A stretch of DNA of 64,000 bases from Haemophilus parainfluenzae. GTDB taxonomy: Bacteria; Pseudomonadota; Gammaproteobacteria; Enterobacterales; Pasteurellaceae. The stretch is from NCBI RefSeq assembly GCF_900638025.1, contig NZ_LR134481.1, forward strand, positions 806,001 to 870,000, given 5' to 3'. A program made the translations under genes and the position numbers. Every line of letters begins with the position of its first letter. The stretch's first letter is position 1. Shown here one piece after another: positions 8,272-16,959 of the stretch. The notes under the pieces are model-generated. The model was not told where the DNA came from. It searched no databases and saw nothing but the letters and a program-made list of their open reading frames with translations.

Positions 8272-8655
8272 ATGAAGATTCACGAACTCAGCAAACAAAG
8301 CGGTATTCATTTAGAAACTATTCGTTATTATGAAAAAATGGGTTTAATGCCGGAGCCTAAACGGCTGGCAAATGGTTATCGAGATTATGATGAAGCCAGT
8401 TTGAAACAATTAAAGTTTATTAAAACCTGCCGAGCGTTAGATTTTAGCTTGGCCGAAATTAAATTTTTTAATGAGATGAAAACGCAGCAATCTCAACATT
8501 GTGAAGTGGATAGTATGTTGGCAAAACATTTGGTTTCAGTCGAAGAAAAAATTGCCGAACTGACTGAAATTAAACATTTCCTACAAAGTTTAATTACCGA
8601 AGATGATCATCAAGCTGCTGATTGTAAAGCCATGGCACAATTAAAAGCCTATTAA
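8272..8655 (+). CDS. MerR family metal-responsive regulator (CadR/PbrR/ZntR-like)
   Basis: This 127-residue regulator has a winged helix-turn-helix (LSKQSGIHLETIRYYEKMGL, residues 6-25), a central basic region and a long dimerisation helix. Potential metal ligands are Cys77 at the start of the dimer helix, then Asp/His residues (111-113) and Cys118 in the C-terminal loop. The single terminal cysteine differs from ZntR and CadR, which carry more. It is divergent from the CDF gene and separated by a 19-bp-spaced promoter, so it very probably controls that exporter. No clear ribosome binding site precedes ATG 8272. Confidence 0.88.
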   Translation: MKIHELSKQSGIHLETIRYYEKMGLMPEPKRLANGYRDYDEASLKQLKFIKTCRALDFSLAEIKFFNEMKTQQSQHCEVDSMLAKHLVSVEEKIAELTEIKHFLQSLITEDDHQAADCKAMAQLKAY

Positions 8656-8678
8656 GTGCGGTCTAAAAAATATCAAAA

Positions 8679-8702
8679 ATCCGCACATTGATGTGCGGAT
8701 TG
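8679..8702. terminator. Hairpin between merR-type gene and nnrS
   Basis: AATCCGCACAT and ATGTGCGGATT form a near-perfect stem with a 2-nt loop between the convergent regulator and NnrS genes. A-rich sequence upstream gives a T-run on the minus strand. Confidence 0.7.
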
Positions 8703-8706
8703 GTCA

Positions 8707-9804
8707 TTACTCCGGATCATCCGTAAAGGCATTGTTTCGGAATATCGGCACAAAGGTGGCCAAATACAGTATAAACACAATGGCAATTAAAATAGCGGGA
8801 ATCGTGATAAAAAACAGCTCGTCCACATACATTAAACAAGCTCGGGAAAGTGCCGCTGTGAAAAGACAAAGCACGGCAAGGTGGCAGAGTTTTGGATAAT
8901 CCAGTTTCGTAAAGCCACTATGCCATAATCCCGCAGTGAGCCAAATCATCATCATACTGCCGAGAATCCCGCCGAGTGTCACCATGTGTAACGGATCGGC
9001 AGTAGGCTCATCAATTAATTTATTTATGCCAATCCACAAATAACCAATCGCGGCGAACAGTTGAAGGACATAATAAGTGCGTACGTAATGTTTACGTAGC
9101 AGTTCGTGATGATGTAATTCGCGTAACTTGGCAAGCAAGATAAAGCCAACGGCAAAGGCAGTAAACGCAGCTGTTTGCGCAGGCAACCAAAGCTCTGCTG
9201 TGGTATGAAGTAATAAAAATGTAATTGCGATATTTTTATACACGACATTCGGGATAAATACGGGATCTTTCAATGTACTTTCTTTCAGCGCCTCTGCGCC
9301 TAATAGAATGCTGACTCGAATTGATACAAACATCACTGCCGCCATATTCAAATGCACCTGTGCTCGCAATAATTTCAGACTATCAGTCATGGCGTAAGCC
9401 GTCTGGCAAACAGTAAATGCAGCAAGTAACATCAGTAAAGTAAAATTGTCAGTATTGCGATCCAACCAAAACAGCCAAGCACAAAAGAGTAACAACGCGA
9501 GCCAATAAGCTGCCACTAAAAACGAGGCGGTTTGCGGGGAAAATGGCAATAACACCAATCCTGCAAGCAAGAGCACCGATAAAATCGTCGCAATAGGTTT
9601 TAAATTACCTTTGTAATTTGTCCATTCGAGCATGGAAGCCGTCAGAAAGCCGCCGTATGCGGCTGGTAGCATAAATTCTAAGAAAATTTTGCGGTGTAGG
9701 ATGAGATCATCGGGGCTGATGAAAAAGCTCAAGGCACCAACAATCGCAAGAATGGCAGCTCCGACAAAAAAGGGTCGCATCGGATGGGTAAAGAAATTAT
9801 TCAT
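8707..9804 (-). CDS. nnrS: NnrS family multi-span haem/metal-associated membrane protein
   Basis: The 365-residue protein has about twelve hydrophobic helices. The N-terminal HPMRPFFVGAAILAI and the signature ADPLHMVTLGGILGSMMM (His, Gly-Gly motif) identify the NnrS family, which is linked to nitric oxide stress and haem/copper in other bacteria. It is the last gene of an operon with an ATPase, permease and substrate-binding protein; its start overlaps the ATPase stop by 8 bp, so coupling is likely. A Fur-like box upstream of the operon suggests iron control. The NnrS assignment is firm at family level; its role here is inference. Confidence 0.82.
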   Translation of the reverse strand: MNNFFTHPMRPFFVGAAILAIVGALSFFISPDDLILHRKIFLEFMLPAAYGGFLTASMLEWTNYKGNLKPIATILSVLLLAGLVLLPFSPQTASFLVAAYWLALLLFCAWLFWLDRNTDNFTLLMLLAAFTVCQTAYAMTDSLKLLRAQVHLNMAAVMFVSIRVSILLGAEALKESTLKDPVFIPNVVYKNIAITFLLLHTTAELWLPAQTAAFTAFAVGFILLAKLRELHHHELLRKHYVRTYYVLQLFAAIGYLWIGINKLIDEPTADPLHMVTLGGILGSMMMIWLTAGLWHSGFTKLDYPKLCHLAVLCLFTAALSRACLMYVDELFFITIPAILIAIVFILYLATFVPIFRNNAFTDDPE

Positions 9805-10489
9805 AGTAATGGATTCCTTGAAATTCGCGTGCGACTACGGTTTCTTCAAAGGCTGAATTGCGTTCGGATAATGGCGTTGGCAAGGTAATCACATTTTGCA
9901 CATCCATCCCTTTTGGAGAAAGCTGCATAATCTCTCGGCTTAATCGAGCTGCTTCAAAACGATCGTGCGTCACTAAAATGCAAGCCATGCCTTGCTGCTC
10001 AATTTTTTCCACTAACATAGCGGCTAAAATATCCCGTAAATCGCGATCCAAACCGACAAAAGGTTCGTCCAATAAGGCTAAATCACAGCCACATAGCAAT
10101 AGACGCAAAAATGCCACGCGTTTTGCCATACCGCCCGATAATTCGGTCGGGTATTTATTCAAATCCCCCGAAGAAAGCCCGATCTTTTCTGCCAGCGCAA
10201 TGATTTCATTTTCATTAGGATTATCCATAAAAATGGCGATATTCTGCATAGCAGTGAGATTTTCTAATAGACGATTTTCTTGAAACAGAAATCCCGTTTT
10301 ACGGAATGTATTATTGATTTCGCCTGATTTTGGTGTTTCTAAACCTGAAATTAAACGCAGTACAGTAGTTTTGCCACAGCCACTAGGGCCGAATAAGGTT
10401 TTCACTTCGCCCGGTTGTAAATCCATACTGAAATCGCGCACGATAGGATCGCGGAGAATTTCAAAACGCACATTTTTTAAACTCAGCAT
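9797..10489 (-). CDS. ABC transporter ATP-binding protein, NitT/TauT type
   Basis: A 230-residue ATPase with Walker A FGPSGCGKTT, Q-loop TGFLFQENRLL, signature LSGGMAKRVAFLRLLL, Walker B LALLDEPFVGLD and switch His in LVTHDRFEAARL. It energises uptake with the adjacent permease. Length and motifs fit the nitrate/sulfonate/bicarbonate ATPase class. ATG 10489 is chosen because GGAGAAG lies just upstream; it starts on the permease stop (TAATG). NnrS follows with an 8-bp overlap. Confidence 0.9.
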   Translation of the reverse strand: MLSLKNVRFEILRDPIVRDFSMDLQPGEVKTLFGPSGCGKTTVLRLISGLETPKSGEINNTFRKTGFLFQENRLLENLTAMQNIAIFMDNPNENEIIALAEKIGLSSGDLNKYPTELSGGMAKRVAFLRLLLCGCDLALLDEPFVGLDRDLRDILAAMLVEKIEQQGMACILVTHDRFEAARLSREIMQLSPKGMDVQNVITLPTPLSERNSAFEETVVAREFQGIHYYE

Positions 10490-11286
10490 TATCTTCTCCA
10501 CGGCATAAATAGGATTTCCAATGGCTTGGTAATCAAATATTCAAAGAGGGAAACAAACACAATCACCAACAACACATAAGCCATGACCGTTGATGTATCT
10601 AACATGGCTCTGGCATCGGCAATCTGTGCTCCTACACCCTCATTAGCTCCCAAAAGCTCTGCCATAATTACCACTTTTACGCCCATCGCAACCGCGACGC
10701 CAATACTGGAAATCACATAGCCCGTGAGATGGGGAACATACAAATAGCGGATTTTTTTCCACAATCCGAGTTTGTACGCATCAAACAATTCTTCATGTTG
10801 TTTGTTTACACTTGCCATGCCCATGGCTGCACTGGCAAAGGTCAGCGGGGCAACTAAAACGATAATGGTAAATAGCACACTTGGATTACCAAAACCAAAC
10901 CAAAATAACGCCATCACGACCCAAATAATTGGTGGCATGGCTAATAAAATCATAATGACGGGTTTAAGCAATGCCATAGCGGTTTTAAAGCTTCCCGCAA
11001 TCAGCCCTGCCGCTAAGCCTGCGACTAATGCAATGGCAATACCCACCACAGAACGCCATAATGAAATACCGATTTCGTTTTGTTGGAAATGCTCGAGCAG
11101 CTCAAGGGCTTTTTGAAAAACATCCGAGGGAGCAGGCAGCATAAATTCACCAAATACTGAGCTGCCCCAAGCCCACAAAGCAACAACCATCATCGCCACA
11201 CTCAAGCCGGTAAAACCGCTCCAGAGGTAGTCGATGATGTAAAACAGGACAGGTTGTGGTTTACGGATTTTGTCAGTTTTAATCAT
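10489..11286 (-). CDS. ABC transporter permease, NitT/TauT type
   Basis: A 265-residue inner-membrane permease with about six helices. The EAA-type cytoplasmic loop (HEELFDAYKLGLWKKIRYLYVP) contacts the ATPase. GAQIADARAMLDTSTVMAYVLLV is typical of the SsuC/TauC/ThiX group. The ATG at 11286 is preferred over a TTG at 11307, which would lie directly on the preceding stop without a binding site. It is translated together with the ATPase (TAATG overlap at 10489). The substrate is not deducible. Confidence 0.88.
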   Translation of the reverse strand: MIKTDKIRKPQPVLFYIIDYLWSGFTGLSVAMMVVALWAWGSSVFGEFMLPAPSDVFQKALELLEHFQQNEIGISLWRSVVGIAIALVAGLAAGLIAGSFKTAMALLKPVIMILLAMPPIIWVVMALFWFGFGNPSVLFTIIVLVAPLTFASAAMGMASVNKQHEELFDAYKLGLWKKIRYLYVPHLTGYVISSIGVAVAMGVKVVIMAELLGANEGVGAQIADARAMLDTSTVMAYVLLVIVFVSLFEYLITKPLEILFMPWRR

Positions 11287-11307
11287 GTTATGTGATTCAG
11301 TTTCCAA

Positions 11308-12285
11308 TTAAGCCAAGAAGAATTTATCATCTGGTAATTTACCACCTAAGAGTTTTGGATTGAACGCCATCAAGGTTTCATAGAATTGCATGATTTCATT
11401 TTTCAGTTCACTGGCTTTGGTTACCGTTAAGCGCGCACCGTCTAAGCCCATTTCAATAGCGGCTTCTGGTGCTGGCAGATAATTAGCGCCAATTTCAGCC
11501 GCACTTTTGCGGTTAGCCATAATCCAGTTTAACGCATCACTTAAATCTTGGTGAAGTAGATCAAACTCAGCCTTGTGTGCGTGGAAGTATTCTTCGTTAG
11601 CAATAATGCCCGCCATTGGAATAAGCGGTTTCGTGTTAAACGCTTGACCCCATTCTTTCACTAAATCGAAGCCACGTACAATCTCTGTACCGACGATTTT
11701 AGCTTTCTGCACAACCGCACTTGCCATTGGTTCTGGCAAGATGGCCGCATGGAAATCTTTAAGCAAGAACAACCCAATTGCTTCAGTTGGCGTTGCCGCA
11801 TAGGTGATATCCACTTTATTAATATCAATATTCAGTTTTTTCAGTAGAGCCTGCAATACGATGTCTGGCATATCGTTTTTAAATGGCACAAGGATTTTTT
11901 TACCCACCAATTCTTGCGGTGAAGTAATGGCACTACCTTTACACATCAACTGCGTAATCCCATTGGTGAGAATATTCACCATGCCAACTTGTTGCCCCTG
12001 ATTACGTAAATTCACGCCGACATTACTTGGGCTCATCATCACTTTAAATTGCCCACTTGCTACACCCGCACGCAACTGATCAGGCGAACGCCAAATCTCT
12101 AATGCTACATCCGCTTGTTTGGCTAATTTACCTTGTGCTGCCGCCACCGCAATGGTTACACTTGGCATTGCGGGTGCGCCATAAATGGTAAATTGCTCTT
12201 TTGTTGCCGCAAAGAGAGAAGGCGACATGCCCGCTGCCGTAAGTGCTGCGCTCATTCTTAAAAAATCACGTCTATTCATTGTCAT
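11308..12285 (-). CDS. ABC transporter substrate-binding protein, NMT1/THI5-like, Tat signal
   Basis: A 325-residue periplasmic binding protein. It begins MTMNRRDFLRMSAALTAAGM, a twin-arginine signal (RRDFLR) with cleavage near SLFAATK. The mature part shows the two-lobed NMT1/THI5-like fold used for nitrate, sulfonates, taurine or thiamine precursors (YGAPAMPSVTIAVAAAQG, GVASGQFKVMMSPSNVG). Tat export suggests folding before transport, possibly with a cofactor. A strong AAGGAGA precedes ATG 12285. It is the first gene of a four-gene operon ending with NnrS. A Fur-like box lies about 45 bp upstream. The ligand is unknown. Confidence 0.87.
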   Translation of the reverse strand: MTMNRRDFLRMSAALTAAGMSPSLFAATKEQFTIYGAPAMPSVTIAVAAAQGKLAKQADVALEIWRSPDQLRAGVASGQFKVMMSPSNVGVNLRNQGQQVGMVNILTNGITQLMCKGSAITSPQELVGKKILVPFKNDMPDIVLQALLKKLNIDINKVDITYAATPTEAIGLFLLKDFHAAILPEPMASAVVQKAKIVGTEIVRGFDLVKEWGQAFNTKPLIPMAGIIANEEYFHAHKAEFDLLHQDLSDALNWIMANRKSAAEIGANYLPAPEAAIEMGLDGARLTVTKASELKNEIMQFYETLMAFNPKLLGGKLPDDKFFLA

Positions 12286-12327
12286 GGTTATCTCCTTATA
12301 ATGAAACAAGTCTAATACTTGTATTTT

Positions 12328-12346
12328 GATAATGGTTTTCATTTAT
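12328..12346 (-). promoter_or_regulatory. Fur-box-like site upstream of the ABC/NnrS operon
   Basis: GATAATGGTTTTCATTTAT on the plus strand matches 13-14 of 19 positions of the Fur consensus (GATAATGATAATCATTATC), including a perfect GATAATG half. It lies 43 bp upstream of the first start codon. Confidence 0.5.
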
Positions 12347-12382
12347 TATCTTACTCGTTGTGACTAAAGTAAAGAGAGACAA

Positions 12383-12530
12383 AAGTGCGGTCAGATTTTT
12401 AGGTGTTTTTTAATTTCTTTTAAATTTTGACCGCACTTTGGAAATATCAAAACAAAGTGCGGTTAATTTTCAAGGTATTTTTTACCGTGAAATAATATGC
12501 GCCAGTTCCACTTTTAACTCAAGTAAATTC
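12383..12530 (-). pseudogene. Relics of a CDF-exporter 3' end, duplicated with flanking USS
   Basis: A 44-nt block (12429-12472) matches 7531-7574 with one mismatch; that block is the USS-pair terminator that follows the CDF gene. Continuing on the minus strand, 12520-12467 decodes VKSGTGAYYFTVKKYLEN-stop, aligning with the CDF terminus LKSGIGAFRLALKNT-stop. An indel breaks the frame upstream. Just to the left, 12383-12420 again encodes LKNT-stop next to a USS. These are decayed copies of a CDF gene tail. The rest of the 12347-12805 gap is AT-rich and holds only the yafJ upstream region, in which I see no gene. Confidence 0.6.
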
Positions 12531-12805
12531 TTGCATAGTCATTCCTGAATATATGTTCTTCGTTTCGGAATAATGACAAGAATTAATTCTAATAGATAGA
12601 TAAACTAATGCGTTATCAAAATTATGACATTGTTAGCCTGGCTTAAACTGTCATGTCTTTCTACTTTATAAAAGCCCAAGGTTATTTTATGTAACTTTTT
12701 AGTCTAAAAATCCTTTATTATCTCTCTTGAATTTCAATGTATTATGGTGTTAAATCAGCACATATTATAAGGGTATAAAATGATAAAAATAAGTTGTAGG
12801 AATTT

Positions 12806-13633
12806 ATGTGCCAATTACTCGGAATGAACTGCAATACGCCGACGGATATTGTCTTTTCTTTTGAAGGTTTCCGTCGTCGTGCGGGTCTTACTGATTGCCA
12901 TTCAGATGGCTTCGGTATCGCTTTTTTTGAAGGTCGCGGTGTGCGTATTTTTCGCGATAACCACGCTGCATCTCAATCCCCAATTGCGGATTGTGTAAAA
13001 CAATACAATATTAAATCACTGAACGTGATCGCCCACATTCGTAAAGCAACACAAGGAGGGGTCACGATTGAAAACACCCATCCCTTTATTCGTGAAATCT
13101 GGGGCGAAAACTGGGTGTTTGCTCACAATGGTAATTTAAAAGAATTACCCGATATGTCTGAGAATTTCTGTCAGCCTATTGGCTCAACTGATTCAGAAGC
13201 TGCATTTTGTTATATGGCGGAATATTTGAAAAATCGTTTCCGTCGTAAACCGTCTGAAATGGAAATTTTTAGCGCGATTCAAGATATTGCTAAATCGCTC
13301 TCAGAAAAAGGCACCTTTAACTTCATTCTTTCAAACGGAGAATGGATGATCGCCCACTGCTCAACTAATTTGCATTATTTAACGCGTAAAGCCCCTTTTG
13401 GTAAAGCGCATCGCATTGATGATGATGGTGTTATCGATTTTAATGATTATGCGAAAGATGGCGACAAAGTCACGATCATTACGACTTTCCCGCTCACCAA
13501 AGATGAACCTTGGGTCAAAATGGAACATGGTGGGTTTGTTTTCTTCAAAGAAGGAGACAAAATAGCTGAGGTCGTCGGTGTGGCTAAAGAAATGGAAGAT
13601 GATGGCACATTAGGCAATCGCGCAGCAGCCTAA
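12806..13633 (+). CDS. yafJ: Class II glutamine amidotransferase domain protein, YafJ type
   Basis: A 275-residue member of the YafJ family with an N-terminal nucleophile hydrolase fold. Cys2 (MCQLLGMNC) becomes the N-terminal nucleophile after Met removal. Other class II marks are SDGFGIAFFEG, HIRKATQGG with the conserved Arg, and FAHNGNL. No synthase domain follows, so the acceptor of the glutamine-derived ammonia, if any, is unknown. It appears monocistronic, with ATG preceded by TAGGA and a USS-pair terminator after the stop. Confidence 0.88.
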   Translation: MCQLLGMNCNTPTDIVFSFEGFRRRAGLTDCHSDGFGIAFFEGRGVRIFRDNHAASQSPIADCVKQYNIKSLNVIAHIRKATQGGVTIENTHPFIREIWGENWVFAHNGNLKELPDMSENFCQPIGSTDSEAAFCYMAEYLKNRFRRKPSEMEIFSAIQDIAKSLSEKGTFNFILSNGEWMIAHCSTNLHYLTRKAPFGKAHRIDDDGVIDFNDYAKDGDKVTIITTFPLTKDEPWVKMEHGGFVFFKEGDKIAEVVGVAKEMEDDGTLGNRAAA

Positions 13634-13648
13634 TAACAAATCACAATA

Positions 13649-13691
13649 AAAAGTGCGGTCAAAAACATTAGAGATTTTGACCGCACTTTCT
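13649..13691. terminator. USS inverted-pair terminator, yafJ / gor
   Basis: AAAGTGCGGTCAAAA and TTTTGACCGCACTTT are exact inverted copies forming a 15-bp stem between the convergent yafJ and gor genes. Confidence 0.85.
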
Positions 13692-13701
13692 TTATCTGTA
13701 A

Positions 13702-15072
13702 TTAACGCATTGTCACAAATTCTTCAGAACCTGTTGGGTGAATCGCTACGGTATTATCAAAGTCTGCTTTCGTTGCGCCCATTTTGATTGCCACGGCAAA
13801 ACCTTGGATCATTTCATCCACACCAAAACCAATACCGTGTAATCCCACAATTTTCTCTTCTTTGCCAACACAAACTAACTTCATTCGGCAAGGTTGGCGA
13901 TGATCTGTTACAGCGGTGTACATAGCTGTGAAAGAGGATTTATACACTTTCACATTTTCTTCGCCATATTGCTCAATCGCTTGCGGTTCAGTTAAACCCA
14001 CCGTACCAATTGGCGGATGGCTGAATACCACAGTTGGCACTAAGTTATAATCTAAATGTTCAGTCGGTTTATTATTAAATAAACGCTCAGATAAGCGACG
14101 ACCTGCTGCCACGGCAACGGGTGTTAATTCAATACCACCTTCGATAATATCTCCCACAGCATAAATACCAGGCACGTTTGTATTTTGATATTTATCGACA
14201 ATAATTTGTCCACGAGAATTGGTTTTCACGCCCGTTACTTCAAGATTAATCACATCCGTTGCTGGTTCGCGACCTATCGCCCAAATTAACGTATCTACCG
14301 TGGTTTCACGACCATCTTGTAATTTCAAGGTAAGTGAACCATCGGAATTTTTTACGACTTCTTCAGGCAACGCTTTGGTATGTAATTGAATTCCATCTTG
14401 TGCTAACACTTCAACTAATGTCTCTACAATTAATGGATCCTGATGACGCAATGGAGCGTGTTGGCGCACAAATAAATGGGTTTCGCTACCTAAACTATTT
14501 AAAACACCTGCTAATTCAACAGCAATATAACCCGCACCGACTACTGCAACACGTTTTGGTAATTCATTTAAAGCAAACACGCCATTTGAATCAATCCCGT
14601 ATTCTGCACCTTTTACCGCAGGAATACTTGGACGACCACCAGTAGCAATTAAAATATGATCTGCTGTCACTAATTCTGTTGAACCATCTGCATAGCTCAC
14701 TTCAATCGTTTTCGCATCTTTAAAGCGAGCAAAACCATTTAGAACATCTACATTATTTTTTGCTAATACATTGTTGTAAGAGGTATGAATACGACCGATA
14801 TAAGCTTGACGACTCTCGACTAATTTCGCGTAATCAAACTTTTTCACTTCTACATCAAAACCATAAGCCGGTGCATAGCTATTAATTGCTTCTGCAACTT
14901 GTGCACCATAGAACATCACTTTTTTCGGTACACATCCCACATTCACGCAAGTACCACCTAAATGTTTTGCTTCAATAATGGCACATTTTTTACCGTAGCT
15001 TGCCGCACGGTTAATTGAGGCAATCCCGCCAGAACCACCACCAATCGCAATATAATCGTAATGTTTAGTCAT
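13702..15072 (-). CDS. gor: Glutathione-disulfide reductase Gor
   Basis: A 456-residue flavoprotein that reduces GSSG with NADPH in the cytosol. It has an N-terminal FAD motif ([20 protein letters not shown]), the redox-active disulfide [13 protein letters not shown], an NADPH-binding motif [13 protein letters not shown] followed by the basic patch of NADPH enzymes, and the C-terminal dimer-interface [12 protein letters not shown] supplying the His-Glu pair. Homologues start MTKHYDY, so ATG 15072 is chosen over an in-frame upstream start. It is monocistronic and convergent with yafJ. Confidence 0.96.
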   Translation of the reverse strand: MTKHYDYIAIGGGSGGIASINRAASYGKKCAIIEAKHLGGTCVNVGCVPKKVMFYGAQVAEAINSYAPAYGFDVEVKKFDYAKLVESRQAYIGRIHTSYNNVLAKNNVDVLNGFARFKDAKTIEVSYADGSTELVTADHILIATGGRPSIPAVKGAEYGIDSNGVFALNELPKRVAVVGAGYIAVELAGVLNSLGSETHLFVRQHAPLRHQDPLIVETLVEVLAQDGIQLHTKALPEEVVKNSDGSLTLKLQDGRETTVDTLIWAIGREPATDVINLEVTGVKTNSRGQIIVDKYQNTNVPGIYAVGDIIEGGIELTPVAVAAGRRLSERLFNNKPTEHLDYNLVPTVVFSHPPIGTVGLTEPQAIEQYGEENVKVYKSSFTAMYTAVTDHRQPCRMKLVCVGKEEKIVGLHGIGFGVDEMIQGFAVAIKMGATKADFDNTVAIHPTGSEEFVTMR

Positions 15073-15326
15073 TGTAATAATCCTTTTTTTACTCACTTAA
15101 ATTTTCTCCTATTTTGCCTAAAAATGAGGAAGAAAGCTATAAATTGATGTAATTGGAATTGTCTATATGAAAAAGGGGAGGGTTGATCGTTTTCAGCATA
15201 AATTTCAACATACAAAGTAGATTTTCGTTATAATGCTGACTTGCACTCTAGCAAATAAACCGCATTGAATTATCTTAAAAGATAAAAAACTCAAAAATTA
15301 ATCAGCCTATCTAAGGAATAACCTAC

Positions 15327-15746
15327 ATGGCGATCTGGAAAAAGACATTCACACTTAATCAACTTAATGAAATGAGTAAAAACTGTGCTATAGAACATTT
15401 AGGTATTGAGGTTTATGCGGTTGGAGAAAACTGGATTGAGGCCAAAATGCCTGTAGATCATCGCACAATACAGCCTTTTGGTTTGCTACATGGGGGCATA
15501 TCTGTTGCCTTGGCCGAAACTATTGGATCTCTGGCAGGATTTCTCTGTGTAGAAGAGGGACAAATAGTTGTCGGCTTAGACATTAATGCGAATCACCTCC
15601 ATTCAGTAAAACAAGGTTTTGTGATTGCTAAGGCAATCCCTATTAGTTTAAGTAAAAATATCCATGTATGGCAAATTGACATTCGTGATGAACAAGATAA
15701 ACTTTGTTGCGTTTCTCGATTAACGCTTTCTATTAAACATTTATGA
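15327..15746 (+). CDS. Hotdog-fold acyl-CoA thioesterase (HI_1161/YdiI type)
   Basis: A 139-residue PaaI/YdiI-like thioesterase. The hotdog signature [19 protein letters not shown] carries the catalytic Glu in the central helix, and [14 protein letters not shown] forms the CoA-binding strand. It closely resembles my recollection of H. influenzae HI_1161, which hydrolyses aromatic and aliphatic acyl-CoAs. It overlaps hemH by 4 bp (ATGA), so the two are translationally coupled, a linkage also seen in H. influenzae. Confidence 0.9.
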   Translation: MAIWKKTFTLNQLNEMSKNCAIEHLGIEVYAVGENWIEAKMPVDHRTIQPFGLLHGGISVALAETIGSLAGFLCVEEGQIVVGLDINANHLHSVKQGFVIAKAIPISLSKNIHVWQIDIRDEQDKLCCVSRLTLSIKHL

Positions 15747-16714
15747 ATAAAACTCAAAAAATCGGTGTTATCTTAGCCAATCTTGGTACGCCGGATGAAC
15801 CTAACGCCAAAGCAATTTCACGTTATTTATGGGAATTTCTCACAGATCCTCGAGTGGTAGATTTACCCCGTTGGAAATGGTATCCCCTTTTAAAAACTAT
15901 TATTTTACCGATGCGTTCTAAACGTATTGCACAAAATTATCAAGCTATTTGGACCGCTCAAGGCTCTCCGCTGCTCGCTATTACAAAGCAACAACAAACA
16001 GGTTTACAAGCTTATTTGACTGAACAAGGCATCAATGCACAAGTCGAAATTGCCATGACTTACGGCAATCCTTCGATGCAAAGTGCGGTCAAAAATTTAC
16101 TCAAAAATGATGTAGAACGCATGATTGTGTTGCCACTTTATCCACAATATTCTAGCACCACAACAGGCGCATTAATCGATGCGTTTAATCGTGTCATTGC
16201 ACAAGAACGTAATATTGTGCCTTTTGAGTTTATTCATTCTTATCATCTTGATGAAAACTACATTAATGCGTTGGTAGATTCCATCAAAGTGCGGTTAAAA
16301 CCCGATGAGTTTTTGCTTTTTTCTTATCATGGCATTCCATTACGTTATGAGAATATGGGCGATTATTATCGTCAGCATTGTAAACAAACCACGATTGCCA
16401 TTGTGGATAAATTAGGTTTAACGGAAAACCAATGGAATATGACGTTCCAATCTCGCTTTGGCCGAGAAGAATGGTTACAACCTTATACCGATCACTTTTT
16501 AGAAGAAGCAGCTTCTCAAGGGATTCAAAAAATAGCGGTAATTTGCCCAGGTTTTTCGGTGGATTGCTTAGAAACCTTAGAAGAAATTGAGGTTGAAAAT
16601 AAAGAAACGTTCTTAAATCACGGCGGTGTGTCTTATCACTATATCCCTGCATTAAATGCAGAAAAAGCCCATATTGAAATGATGGGGAAATTGGTTTTGG
16701 ATAGATTGAAATAA
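15743..16714 (+). CDS. hemH: Ferrochelatase HemH
   Basis: Inserts Fe2+ into protoporphyrin IX, the last step of protohaem synthesis. The 323-residue length is standard. Motifs are [13 protein letters not shown] at the N-terminus, [26 protein letters not shown] with the metal-binding His, and [16 protein letters not shown] with the conserved Glu residues. It is coupled to the upstream thioesterase. Two uptake sequences lie inside the gene. With hemE elsewhere in the window it suggests a complete haem pathway. Confidence 0.97.
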   Translation: MNKTQKIGVILANLGTPDEPNAKAISRYLWEFLTDPRVVDLPRWKWYPLLKTIILPMRSKRIAQNYQAIWTAQGSPLLAITKQQQTGLQAYLTEQGINAQVEIAMTYGNPSMQSAVKNLLKNDVERMIVLPLYPQYSSTTTGALIDAFNRVIAQERNIVPFEFIHSYHLDENYINALVDSIKVRLKPDEFLLFSYHGIPLRYENMGDYYRQHCKQTTIAIVDKLGLTENQWNMTFQSRFGREEWLQPYTDHFLEEAASQGIQKIAVICPGFSVDCLETLEEIEVENKETFLNHGGVSYHYIPALNAEKAHIEMMGKLVLDRLK

Positions 16715-16718
16715 TTAA

Positions 16719-16880
16719 ATCTCCCCTTAACCCCCTCTTTACGAAATAGGGGGGAGATTTTAATGGCAAATAAATGCTCTCCATTCTTAGCCCTCTCAAA
16801 TACTCCCAATAAAATCACTAAAATCAACATCATAAAAAAGCCCTTCTTTTGTAAAGAGGAGTTTGGGGAGATTTAAAAAA
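16719..16880. repeat. Inverted GGGGAGATTT dyad repeats
   Basis: AAATCTCCCC (16719-16728) is followed by CCCCCTCTTTAC and then GGGGGGAGATTTT (16749-16761), forming a long dyad. About 90 bp on, GTAAAGAGGAGTTTGGGGAGATTT is the same module inverted. TTTGGGGAGATTTAAAAAA is then repeated once more. The spacing and lack of coding potential suit a non-coding intergenic repeat family. Confidence 0.6.
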
Positions 16881-16909
16881 GGTTTGGGGAGATTTAAAAA
16901 AAACAAACA

Positions 16910-16940
16910 AAAAGACGAACCTTTCGATTCGCCTTTTAAG
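16910..16940 (-). terminator. ompP2 terminator
   Basis: On the minus strand AAAAGGCGAATC..GGTTCGTCTTTTTG forms a hairpin with a T-run about 20 bp after the porin stop. Confidence 0.65.
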
Positions 16941-16959
16941 ATTTTCTTCTAATCAAAAA

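Noticed and set aside
9797-12285. Thiamine-precursor (ThiXYZ) transporter assignment
   Set aside because: The NMT1/THI5-like fold alone does not fix the substrate, no TPP riboswitch is visible upstream, and the NnrS partner and Fur-like box argue for another role.
12429-12465. USS pair read as a dedicated terminator of the ABC operon
   Set aside because: It lies upstream of the operon's start, not after a gene end; it is better explained as part of the duplicated CDF tail.
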